This document shows, in pieces, positions 1 to 6,717 of a stretch of 47,883 nucleotides of DNA. Position numbers and translations under genes: made by a program. Source of the DNA: an uncultured Eubacterium sp. (GTDB taxonomy: Bacteria; Bacillota; Clostridia; Lachnospirales; Lachnospiraceae); contig CAJUTR010000022.1 in NCBI GenBank assembly GCA_910589665.1, positions 1 to 47,883 of the forward strand, in the 5' to 3' direction. The stretch's first letter is position 1, and the number at the start of each line of letters is the position of its first letter. The notes beneath the pieces are model-generated. The model saw nothing but the letters and a program-made list of their open reading frames with translations. It searched no databases and had not been told where the DNA came from.

Positions 1-17
1 GTGCGTCAGCGAGTATT

Positions 18-46
18 ATCTTACCAAAACTTTCTTCCTTTGTCAA
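18..46 (-). promoter_or_regulatory. Strong outward promoter at the left edge, probably for a stable-RNA operon
   Basis: Read on the minus strand there is a perfect -35 TTGACA (46-41), a 17-bp spacer and -10 TAAGAT (23-18), preceded by a long A/T-tract region (about 47-100) resembling an UP element. It points out of the window. No gene starts before the edge, so the target is not visible. A near-perfect promoter with an A-tract upstream region suits an rRNA or tRNA operon, but that is inference. Confidence 0.7.
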
Positions 47-413
47 CACTTTTTTTGAAAAAAATTTATTTTTTTTTAAAAATCAGTCATATCAACGATT
101 TTTCGTTAGTTTTTCATAACTAATTCCGTTGTTCTGATTGTGATTTCGTCAACATATGGAATCATTAATCATAGCCAATTGGCAACTTATTTTTGAAATG
201 TATGATAGTAAAATCCTACGTTTCCGTGACAAATGCCCTATCACCAGAAATAGAAATCAAAGCAATTTTATACCTTGCTACCATCAGTAAAATGACAGGG
301 CATAGCCAGACCGCCACCACCATGCACGATTAAAGATTGTCATGGAAGACGATAATCTTAAAAACTTTTAAAAATATCGGCTAGGTGTTCAAAGGTATTC
401 AGACTTTTTGAAC
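47..413. other. Non-coding gap, nothing recognised
   Basis: No open reading frame with a ribosome binding site is visible. There are A/T tracts upstream of the outward promoter and an imperfect inverted repeat (233-242 against 294-303, arms beginning ATGCCCT) with a roughly 50-nt loop. A smaller hairpin-like element lies near 333-361. No gene, transposon end or known RNA family was recognised. Confidence 0.4.
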
Positions 414-450
414 AAAAAAATTGGAAAGTACTATTTTACAGTACTTTCCA
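414..450 (-). terminator. Rho-independent terminator of tRNA-Ser
   Basis: A perfect 10-bp stem (arms 422-431 and 441-450, TGGAAAGTAC and its complement) with a 9-nt loop is followed on the minus strand by a run of seven T (420-414). It lies 14 nt past the tRNA-Ser 3' end. Confidence 0.85.
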
Positions 451-464
451 TCATTTTTACAAAA

Positions 465-552
465 CGGAGAAGGAGGGATTTGAACCCTCGCGCCGCGCGA
501 ACGACCTACACCCTTAGCAGGGGCGCCTCTTCAGCCACTTGAGTACTTCTCC
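465..552 (-). tRNA. tRNA-Ser (anticodon GCT)
   Basis: Read on the minus strand this is an 88-nt class II tRNA. The acceptor stem GGAGAAG pairs with CTTCTCC, and the discriminator base is G. The anticodon loop contains CTGCTAA, giving anticodon GCT, which reads AGC/AGU serine codons. A long variable arm (GC-rich, near 496-510) and the T-loop sequence GGTTCAAATCC are present. The 3' CCA is not encoded. It has its own promoter (598-626) and terminator (414-450), so it is a single-gene unit. Confidence 0.95.
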
Positions 553-597
553 AAATTACTGAAATCAGAAACGATATTCAATTTCAATGCAAAGCTT

Positions 598-626
598 ATT
601 CTAGCAGATAATCGTTTATTTGTCAA
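598..626 (-). promoter_or_regulatory. tRNA-Ser promoter
   Basis: On the minus strand: -35 TTGACA (626-621), 17-bp spacer, -10 TAGAAT (603-598), 45 bp upstream of the tRNA 5' end. The -35 box abuts the stop codon of the fumarase beta gene, so there is no spare spacer between the two units. Confidence 0.8.
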
Positions 627-1178
627 CTACTTAATTTCATAATCTTTTACCGCTGTCTGATACAAGTCATTTCCCTTCCAATCAATGACCGTGATCACCG
701 GAAGGTTTTCTACTTCCAATTTCCGGATCGCCTCTGTTCCCAGATCATCGTACGCGATCACTTCGCTTTTCTTAATACACTTAGACAACAGAGCACCCGC
801 TCCACCTACTGCTGCAAAATAAACAGCGCCGTTTTTTTTCATGGAATCCACCACAAGATCATTTCTTTTTCCTTTTCCCACCATTCCTTTGAGTCCCATG
901 TCCAAGAGAACGGGCGCATATTTGTCCATTCGGCTGCTCGTCGTAGGACCGGCTGAACCTATCACCTGACCCTGTCTGTTTGGAGTCGGGCCGAGGTAAT
1001 AGATGATCTGGTCTTTCATCTCAAAAGGAAGAGGATTTCCCGTTTGCAGTTCTTCGGTCATCCTTTTATGAGCAGCGTCCCTCGCTGTATAGATCGTGCC
1101 GGATATGTAGACATAATCACCGGCTGTCAGCTCTCTCACCTTATCTTCTGTTAATGGGGTTTTTATAAATTTGTCCAT
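627..1178 (-). CDS. fumB: Fumarate hydratase, beta subunit (class I Fe-S hydro-lyase, C-terminal type)
   Basis: This 183-aa protein is the beta (C-terminal) half of a two-subunit oxygen-sensitive [4Fe-4S] fumarase or L-tartrate-dehydratase-type hydro-lyase, which interconverts fumarate and malate. The family signature is clear: TAGDYVYISGTIYTARDAAH near the N-terminus, then GSAGPTTSSRMD and GLKGMVGKGKR in the middle. The length fits the family (about 185 aa). The start is set at 1178 because GGAGGAG lies 4 nt upstream; an in-frame ATG at 1208 has no such site. The first 38 nt overlap the 3' end of the dihydrouridine synthase gene, so translation is probably coupled. Its alpha partner is not adjacent but lies about 2.2 kb upstream in the direction of transcription (3343-4185), beyond four other genes. 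The substrate (fumarate rather than tartrate) is inferred. Confidence 0.9.
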   Translation of the reverse strand: MDKFIKTPLTEDKVRELTAGDYVYISGTIYTARDAAHKRMTEELQTGNPLPFEMKDQIIYYLGPTPNRQGQVIGSAGPTTSSRMDKYAPVLLDMGLKGMVGKGKRNDLVVDSMKKNGAVYFAAVGGAGALLSKCIKKSEVIAYDDLGTEAIRKLEVENLPVITVIDWKGNDLYQTAVKDYEIK

Positions 1179-2145
1179 CTTCTCCTCCATTGCAGAGACA
1201 TAAATCATATTCAGAAAACAGTCTTTGGATGATACTATCGTACTCTGCGCATTTCTGTGATTTTTTAAGTTTCTTCTCTATTTTTGCATCATATTCAAAT
1301 GAATGGATCAGATAACTCCACAATTCTTTCATTTTACATAACACTGGCTTTTCCCCAGGAAGCGTTTCTTTATATCGTTCATATAATTCATCATGAAATC
1401 CGTGAAGCTGCTCTTTTTTCATTTCCAAACCATATTTTATAGATGAAATGATTCCAGGACAGCGGAGAATCCCTCTACCGAACATCACTTTTTCAAGCTG
1501 CGGAAATTGGTTTACCAGTAATTCAAAATCCCCTTTCGTATAAAGATCGCCATTATAACAGACCCCTGCTCTGCTTCTTTCATATCCGTAAGCAAAGGAT
1601 TCCCGGTTTGGTATATGTTTATAATAATCTTCTCGCGTCCGCGGGTGGATAATAAGCTCATGCAGGGGAAACTCATTGAAAATATCCAATAACAGTGCAA
1701 ATTCATCTGCATGAGACATACCAATCCTTGTTTTAACTGATATTTTTATTTCAACATGGCAGAATATCTCGTCAAAAAATGTCCGAAGTTCGTCTGGATA
1801 TGCAAGAAAACCTGCTCCCTTGCCTTTTGACACAACAGTCCCCACTGGACATCCTAGATTCAGATTTACTTCCTCATACCCATAATCCTGCAGATAGTGG
1901 ACTGTATTGAGAAATGCCTCCGCATGATTTGTCAGGATCTGCGGTACGACATACATCCCTACATTATTCTCCGGCAGGATGTCATTCTTCTCTCTTGTCC
2001 GACATATTTTCTTTTTATTTGGCGAAATAAACGGAGTAAAATATTTATCTATTTCTCCAAAATACTTATAATATGTGCTGCGGTAAATATAACCAGTTAT
2101 GCCCTCAAGCGGCGCCAAATAAAACTTCATTCCTGTTTCTTCCAT
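1141..2145 (-). CDS. tRNA-dihydrouridine synthase family protein
   Basis: A 334-aa FMN-dependent TIM-barrel protein of the Dus family, which reduces uridines in the tRNA D-loop to dihydrouridine with NADPH. The N-terminus FYLAPLEGITGYIYR is the usual first strand and flavin-binding loop. NLNLGCPVG carries the catalytic cysteine (about Cys99), followed by a KGKGAGFL segment. KISVKTRIG and IIHPRTRED are the tRNA/flavin-binding strands, and MFGRGILRCP is near the end of the barrel. The C-terminal roughly 80 aa, after the barrel, are lysine-rich and helical, as in other Dus proteins. The start at Met 2145 is kept because the ATG at 2130 has a Shine-Dalgarno motif only 1 nt away. It sits 19 nt behind the DUF6472 gene and overlaps fumarase beta, forming a three-gene unit. 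Which uridine it modifies cannot be told. Confidence 0.85.
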   Translation of the reverse strand: MEETGMKFYLAPLEGITGYIYRSTYYKYFGEIDKYFTPFISPNKKKICRTREKNDILPENNVGMYVVPQILTNHAEAFLNTVHYLQDYGYEEVNLNLGCPVGTVVSKGKGAGFLAYPDELRTFFDEIFCHVEIKISVKTRIGMSHADEFALLLDIFNEFPLHELIIHPRTREDYYKHIPNRESFAYGYERSRAGVCYNGDLYTKGDFELLVNQFPQLEKVMFGRGILRCPGIISSIKYGLEMKKEQLHGFHDELYERYKETLPGEKPVLCKMKELWSYLIHSFEYDAKIEKKLKKSQKCAEYDSIIQRLFSEYDLCLCNGGEDGQIYKNPINRR

Positions 2146-2164
2146 TCTTCATCCATGATGTCAG

Positions 2165-2338
2165 CTAATTTTGTTTTCTGACAATCTTATATTCATCATC
2201 ACTTTGATAATACGGACAGCTTTTATAAGATGAATGCAGCAGGTGGTACATCTCATCCTCATCTAAATTCACCTGACATTCACCATATCCGTCCTCGTCC
2301 ACATAATACAGTGCACAAAATTCACAATTGGTTTCCAT
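2165..2338 (-). CDS. Small four-cysteine protein, DUF6472 family
   Basis: A 57-aa acidic protein with four cysteines: a Cys-X2-Cys near the N-terminus (CEFC), one in GEC and one in SCPYY. It ends in DDEYKIVRKQN. I recognise this layout as the DUF6472 family of Lachnospiraceae. The cysteine spacing suggests a metal-binding site, but no function is known to me. The start at 2338 is chosen because homologues begin with METNC or similar; the reading frame stays open to 2374. It is the first gene behind a very good promoter (2395-2423) and is followed after 19 nt by the dihydrouridine synthase. Confidence 0.75.
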   Translation of the reverse strand: METNCEFCALYYVDEDGYGECQVNLDEDEMYHLLHSSYKSCPYYQSDDEYKIVRKQN

Positions 2339-2394
2339 CTCTGATCCGCCAGCCTTTCTCCCTATCAGACACACTGTAGAAACTTCCCTATTTA

Positions 2395-2423
2395 ATTAAA
2401 ATACGTTTTGTGCCTTTTGTCAA
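2395..2423 (-). promoter_or_regulatory. Promoter of DUF6472-dus-fumarase beta
   Basis: Minus strand: -35 TTGACA (2423-2418), 17-bp spacer, -10 TTTAAT (2400-2395). This gives the fumarase beta gene a promoter independent of gyrA-fumarase alpha. The gap 2339-2655 holds this promoter, the plus-strand promoter at 2521-2549 and a hairpin at 2564-2597. Confidence 0.75.
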
Positions 2424-2520
2424 CATTTTATTTTTCCAATATGTCTGATCATTTATTCCTATTGTTTGTTCTTTCACTCTTATATTAGCCATTCTTGGAA
2501 TAATTTTTCCTCATATATAA

Positions 2521-2549
2521 TTGACAGATTAACATGAATGTGTTAAACT
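2521..2549 (+). promoter_or_regulatory. Promoter of the DUF4234-DUF2752 pair
   Basis: -35 TTGACA (2521-2526), 17-bp spacer and a weaker -10 TAAACT (2544-2549) supported by an extended TG motif at 2541-2542. Transcription would begin just before the hairpin at 2564-2597, placing that hairpin at the 5' end of the message. Confidence 0.6.
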
Positions 2550-2563
2550 TAATAAAAACATGG

Positions 2564-2597
2564 CAGTGTCCAAAAAAGTACGCTTTTTCGGACACTG
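2564..2597. repeat. Long near-perfect inverted repeat in the leader
   Basis: CAGTGTCC (2564-2571) pairs with GGACACTG (2590-2597), and the inner AAAAAAG pairs with CTTTTT plus a closing C. This gives about 15 bp with a single mismatch around a TACG tetraloop. No T-run follows on the plus strand, so it is not a usual terminator. On the minus strand TTTTT comes only a few bases later, but no minus-strand gene ends here. It could be a leader hairpin, a binding site or the remnant of a small mobile element. Confidence 0.6.
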
Positions 2598-2655
2598 TTC
2601 GAATGTAATTTAGGTACATAAATTACAAAATTTTTTTAAGGAGGTTTTATCGAAA

Positions 2656-3000
2656 ATGGTAAAAAACAGGAATATTGCACTCTGTATCGTTCTGACATTT
2701 GTTACGTGCGGCTTATTTATGTGGTACTGGTTTGTCTGCTTGACGAATGATACAAACTATCTTGCCGGAGAAAACGACGACACTTCAGGCGGCATGTCAC
2801 TTTTGCTTACGCTCGTTACATGCGGTATTTATGGTCTTTTTTGGGCATACAGACGCGGCGATAAGATTGACAAGGCGAAACAGAACCACGGAGAGCCTGC
2901 ATCAAACGGAGGAATTCTCTATCTGATCCTTTATCTCTTTGGTGGTTTTATTGCATTAGCCGTAATCCAGAATGAGGTTAATAAATTTGCAGATGCGTAA
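2656..3000 (+). CDS. DUF4234 membrane protein
   Basis: A 114-aa protein with three predicted membrane helices: residues about 6-28 (ALCIVLTFVTCGLFMWYW), about 47-66 (LLLTLVTCGIYGLFW) and about 87-105 (LYLILYLFGGFIAL). The duplicated TLVTCG(I/L) turn motif followed by an aromatic-rich stretch is the mark of DUF4234. Function is unknown. A strong ribosome binding site (AAGGAGG) precedes the ATG. The stop overlaps the start of the next gene, so the two are co-translated. This pair is antiparallel to all surrounding genes and lies between the two fumarase subunits. Confidence 0.75.
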   Translation: MVKNRNIALCIVLTFVTCGLFMWYWFVCLTNDTNYLAGENDDTSGGMSLLLTLVTCGIYGLFWAYRRGDKIDKAKQNHGEPASNGGILYLILYLFGGFIALAVIQNEVNKFADA

Positions 3001-3346
3001 AGAATTGAAAGCATTGATATTTGTTTTTATTTTAGGTCTTGCATATGCGTGTTTAGTACGGTATACATCTTTTTGTATACCGTGCTTTTTTAACACGATC
3101 ACCGGACTAAAATGTCCGGGTTGCGGGATCACCCATGTATTTCTCAGCTTAATGAAATTTGATCTGCACGGCGCTTATCTTGCGAATCCATTTTTATTGA
3201 TATCCTCTCCTATTTTGATCGTAATCATAGTATTAAATTTCTTCTGTTCAAAAAAAATTCGGACTTCCTCCTTTACTAAATGGCTTACATTACTTTACGT
3301 AATAGCTATCCTGATATGGGGAGTAGTCCGAAATTTAGTATGTTAA
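2993..3346 (+). CDS. DUF2752 membrane protein
   Basis: A 117-aa protein starting at the ATG at 2993, inside the end of the DUF4234 gene; the upstream in-frame ATG at 2972 lies deeper in that gene. The core is GLKCPGCGITHVFLSLMKFD, the CPGCG(x)T motif that defines DUF2752, here with His in place of the usual Arg. It is flanked by hydrophobic helices near residues 6-24, 61-81 and 93-112. Function is unknown. Its last 4 nt overlap the stop of convergent fumarase alpha, so there is no room for a terminator between them. Confidence 0.75.
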   Translation: MRKELKALIFVFILGLAYACLVRYTSFCIPCFFNTITGLKCPGCGITHVFLSLMKFDLHGAYLANPFLLISSPILIVIIVLNFFCSKKIRTSSFTKWLTLLYVIAILIWGVVRNLVC

Positions 3347-4185
3347 ATCATTCTCCGTATATGCCGGTTCACATGACAGCAAATATTGATCGCTACCGGC
3401 ATCCCGGCAATGTGGGTCGGGTATGTTTCTACATTTACTCCAAGAGCAGTCACGCGCCCTCCGAGTCCGCCCGGCCCGATTCCGAGCTTGTTTATTTCCT
3501 CTAGCATCTCATCTTCCAGTTCTTTCACATACGGAACGTGGGACGAACGATTCAGATCCCTCGTAAGCGCTTTCTTTGCCAAGATGGCACATTTTTCAAA
3601 TGTACCGCCGATTCCCACGCCTACTACGATCGGCGGACAGGCATTTGGCCCAGCCATTCTTACCGTTTCCAAGATAGCTTCTTTGACTCCTTCGATGCCA
3701 TCCGCCGGTTTTAACATATAGAGCCGGCTCATATTCTCACTACCGAATCCTTTCGGAGCAACGGTGATCTCAACCTGATCGCCGGGTACGATCTCATAGT
3801 GGATGACACCCGGTGTATTGTCATTTGTATTGACACGTTCTACCGGATCTTTTACTACCGACTTTCGTAGATATCCTTCGTCATATCCACGGCGGATCCC
3901 TTCATTTACAGCATCTTCAATATACGCACCCTCGAAGTGCACATCCTGTCCGATCCGTAAGAATACGACGGTCATACCAGTATCCTGACAGATCGGTATT
4001 TTCGTTTCAGCCGCGATTTCCATATTCTCTTCCAATTGGCCTAATATCAGTCTGCCCAGCGGTGATTCTTCCTTTTCCCTGGCATCAAGTACCGCTTGTT
4101 TCACGTCTCCGGACAGCCGGATATTTACTTCCATGCACATTTCTTTCACGGCTTCTGTAATTTCAACTGTATTAATTGTTCTCAT
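3343..4185 (-). CDS. fumA: Fumarate hydratase, alpha subunit (class I Fe-S hydro-lyase, N-terminal type)
   Basis: A 280-aa alpha subunit of the two-subunit [4Fe-4S] fumarase. Three cysteines in the expected contexts, PICQDTGMT, GPNACPP and FEKCAIL, would hold the cluster. NTNDNTPGVIHYE and PKGFGSENMSRL are family hallmarks. The start is placed at 4185 (MRTINTVEI) because AGGAG lies 6 nt upstream; the longer open frame only reads gyrA in another phase. The gene begins 14 bp before the gyrA stop, so its ribosome binding site lies inside the gyrA coding sequence and translation is probably coupled to gyrase. The matching beta subunit is at 627-1178, under a different promoter. Stoichiometric expression therefore cannot come from a single short operon. 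Confidence 0.9.
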   Translation of the reverse strand: MRTINTVEITEAVKEMCMEVNIRLSGDVKQAVLDAREKEESPLGRLILGQLEENMEIAAETKIPICQDTGMTVVFLRIGQDVHFEGAYIEDAVNEGIRRGYDEGYLRKSVVKDPVERVNTNDNTPGVIHYEIVPGDQVEITVAPKGFGSENMSRLYMLKPADGIEGVKEAILETVRMAGPNACPPIVVGVGIGGTFEKCAILAKKALTRDLNRSSHVPYVKELEDEMLEEINKLGIGPGGLGGRVTALGVNVETYPTHIAGMPVAINICCHVNRHIRRMI

Positions 4186-6697
4186 CCGTCTCCTCTGGCT
4201 CCTCCTCTGGCATCTCTGACGTATCCGACGTATCTTTTCTAACTTTGGCCACACTTGCCACGACGATATCCTTTGAACTATCAACATTCATCAACTTCAC
4301 ACCCGACGTAATGCGGCCCAGTACGGAGATTCCTCTTACTTCAATGCGGATGATGATACCCTCGTTTGTGATCAGCATGACTTCCTGATCTTCATGTACT
4401 GCTTTCGCTCCCACAACAAAACCAGTTTTTTCAGTGATCTTATAACATTTGACTCCTTTGCCGCCGCGGTGCTGGATGCCGAATTCATCAATAGCGGTAC
4501 GTTTTCCGAGTCCGTATTCCGACACGAGAAGCAGTTCTTCGCCCTGACTGTCCATCTGCATCCCGATCACTTCGTCATCGAAAGATAAATTCATTCCTCG
4601 AACGCCGATCGAAGTCCTTCCTGTCGGTCGAACATCGGTCTCTTTAAATCTGATACACTGTCCATGCTTCGTTACTAGAAGGATATTTTTCGTATTATCT
4701 GTTACCTTTACTTCGATCAAGTCATCATCTTCACGGAGATTGATGGCCTGAAGTCCTGATTTTCTTATGTTTCTGTATTCGGTGATCGACGTCTTTTTCA
4801 CAAGCCCGTGCTTTGTCGCCATAAACAGATACGTATCTTCATCAAATTGTCGGATGGCAATCACAGCTGTAATCTTTTCTTCCGGCAGAAGCTGCAAGAG
4901 GTTCACGATTGCCGTTCCCCGGCTTGTCCTGCCTGATTCCGGAATCTCATATGCCTTGATGCGGTACACACGCCCTTTATTCGTAAAAAACATCAGGTAG
5001 TGATGCGTCGTCGCCATAAACAGATCTTCGATATAATCATCATCGATCGTCTGGATTCCTTTGATTCCTTTACCACCGCGCTGCTGGCTTTTAAAGTTGT
5101 CAATCGTCATACGCTTGACATAACCCATATGTGTCAGCGCAACAACCGTATTTTCTACAGGAATCATATCTTCCATCGAAATATCGAATTCGTCAAAACC
5201 GATACCTGTCCTTCTTTCATCACCGTACTTTACAGCAATCGTACTGATCTCCTGTTTGATCACACCTAGCAACAGTTTTCGATCAGCGAGGATGGCTTTA
5301 TACTCTTCGATTTTTTTCATCAGTTCATCAAATTCATTTTCCAGCTTCTCCCGCTCCAAACCGGTCAATGCACGCAGACGCATATCCACGATCGCCTGTG
5401 CCTGCACATCATCGAGGCCGAATCGCTCGATCAGTCGTTCTTTTGCGATCGGCGTACTCTGGGAACCGCGTATGATCTTGATCACTTCGTCGATATGATC
5501 TAGCGCAATGAGCAGGCCTTTTAATATATGAGCTCGTTCTTCTGCCTTATTCAGATCGTACTTTGTCCGACGGGTGACAACCTCTTCCTGGTGCTTTAAA
5601 TAATGAGTCAGCATTTGCAGAATGTTCATGAGAACCGGCTGGTTATCCACAAGCGCAAGCATATTTACACCAAACGTATCCTGTAACTGCGTATGTTTAT
5701 AAAGCTGGTTCAATACGATATTTGGGTTGACATCCTTTCGGAGTTCAATGCAGATGCGCATTCCTTCACGGTTTGACTCGTCCCTCAGCTCAGTAATGCC
5801 ATCCACTCTTTTCTCTTTATGTAATTCAGCTATTTTTTCAATCAGACGCGCCTTATTTACCATATACGGAAGTTCTGTTACGATGATCCTGTTTTTTCCA
5901 TTTGCCATCGGTTCGATATTCGTCACAGCGCGTACCCGAATCTTACCCCGTCCGGTCCGGTACGCTTCTTCAATCCCGCGCCTTCCCATGATCGTAGCAC
6001 CTGTCGGAAAATCTGGACCTTTGATGATGTCGATCACTTCGTCCATCGTTGTATCCCTGTTTTCTTCCACAATATTATCTATGATCTTCACAACTCCGTT
6101 TACTACTTCACGAAGATTGTGCGGCGGAATATTGGTAGCCATGCCTACGGCTATACCAGAGGTTCCATTTACTAAGAGATTTGGAAACCTGGATGGGAGA
6201 ACAGCCGGCTCTTTCTCTGTTTCATCAAAGTTTGGTATGAAATCGACCGTATTTTTATTGATATCAGCAAGCATTTCCATCGAAATCTTACTGAGACGGG
6301 CTTCGGTATAACGCATTGCCGCAGCTCCGTCACCATCGACAGATCCAAAGTTACCGTGACCATCGACAAGAGGGTATCTCGTAGACCATTCCTGCGCCAT
6401 ATTAACAAGCGCTCCATAGATCGAGCTATCGCCGTGAGGATGATATTTACCCATCGTATCACCGACGATACGCGCACACTTACGATGCGGTTTGTCCGGC
6501 CCATTGTTCAATTCGATCATAGCATATAAAATACGGCGCTGTACTGGCTTTAAACCGTCCCTCACATCAGGAAGTGCTCTGGATGCAATAACTGACATGG
6601 CGTATTCAATATACGAATTTTCCATGGTTTTCTTCAGGTCAACTGGCTTAATGTCATCCATAGAACCCTTGTCTTTGTCAAAAATAGTTTCATCCAT
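4172..6697 (-). CDS. gyrA: DNA gyrase subunit A
   Basis: An 841-aa subunit that breaks and rejoins DNA during negative supercoiling. The catalytic tyrosine lies in AAAMRYTEARL. The GyrA-box QQRGGKGIKG and a second HRGGKGVK repeat in the C-terminal beta-pinwheel mark it as gyrase rather than topoisomerase IV. The quinolone-resistance loop reads HPHGDSSIYGALVNMAQ: the serine equivalent to E. coli Ser83 is kept, and the position equivalent to Asp87 is Gly. The C-terminus is a short acidic tail (EEEPEETDENN). The ribosome binding site AAGGAG overlaps the gyrB stop, although the spacing to the ATG at 6697 is long. It is transcribed with gyrB and is followed, with overlap, by fumarase alpha. Confidence 0.98.
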   Translation of the reverse strand: MDETIFDKDKGSMDDIKPVDLKKTMENSYIEYAMSVIASRALPDVRDGLKPVQRRILYAMIELNNGPDKPHRKCARIVGDTMGKYHPHGDSSIYGALVNMAQEWSTRYPLVDGHGNFGSVDGDGAAAMRYTEARLSKISMEMLADINKNTVDFIPNFDETEKEPAVLPSRFPNLLVNGTSGIAVGMATNIPPHNLREVVNGVVKIIDNIVEENRDTTMDEVIDIIKGPDFPTGATIMGRRGIEEAYRTGRGKIRVRAVTNIEPMANGKNRIIVTELPYMVNKARLIEKIAELHKEKRVDGITELRDESNREGMRICIELRKDVNPNIVLNQLYKHTQLQDTFGVNMLALVDNQPVLMNILQMLTHYLKHQEEVVTRRTKYDLNKAEERAHILKGLLIALDHIDEVIKIIRGSQSTPIAKERLIERFGLDDVQAQAIVDMRLRALTGLEREKLENEFDELMKKIEEYKAILADRKLLLGVIKQEISTIAVKYGDERRTGIGFDEFDISMEDMIPVENTVVALTHMGYVKRMTIDNFKSQQRGGKGIKGIQTIDDDYIEDLFMATTHHYLMFFTNKGRVYRIKAYEIPESGRTSRGTAIVNLLQLLPEEKITAVIAIRQFDEDTYLFMATKHGLVKKTSITEYRNIRKSGLQAINLREDDDLIEVKVTDNTKNILLVTKHGQCIRFKETDVRPTGRTSIGVRGMNLSFDDEVIGMQMDSQGEELLLVSEYGLGKRTAIDEFGIQHRGGKGVKCYKITEKTGFVVGAKAVHEDQEVMLITNEGIIIRIEVRGISVLGRITSGVKLMNVDSSKDIVVASVAKVRKDTSDTSEMPEEEPEETDENN

Positions 6698-6717
6698 CTT
6701 TTCGTTTTTTCTCCTTC

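Noticed and set aside
2564..2597. Hairpin as a Rho-independent terminator
   Set aside because: No T-run follows on the plus strand, and no minus-strand gene ends here.
5727..6311. 194-codon open frame on the plus strand inside gyrA
   Set aside because: It is antisense to conserved gyrase sequence, with no ribosome binding site or recognisable domain.
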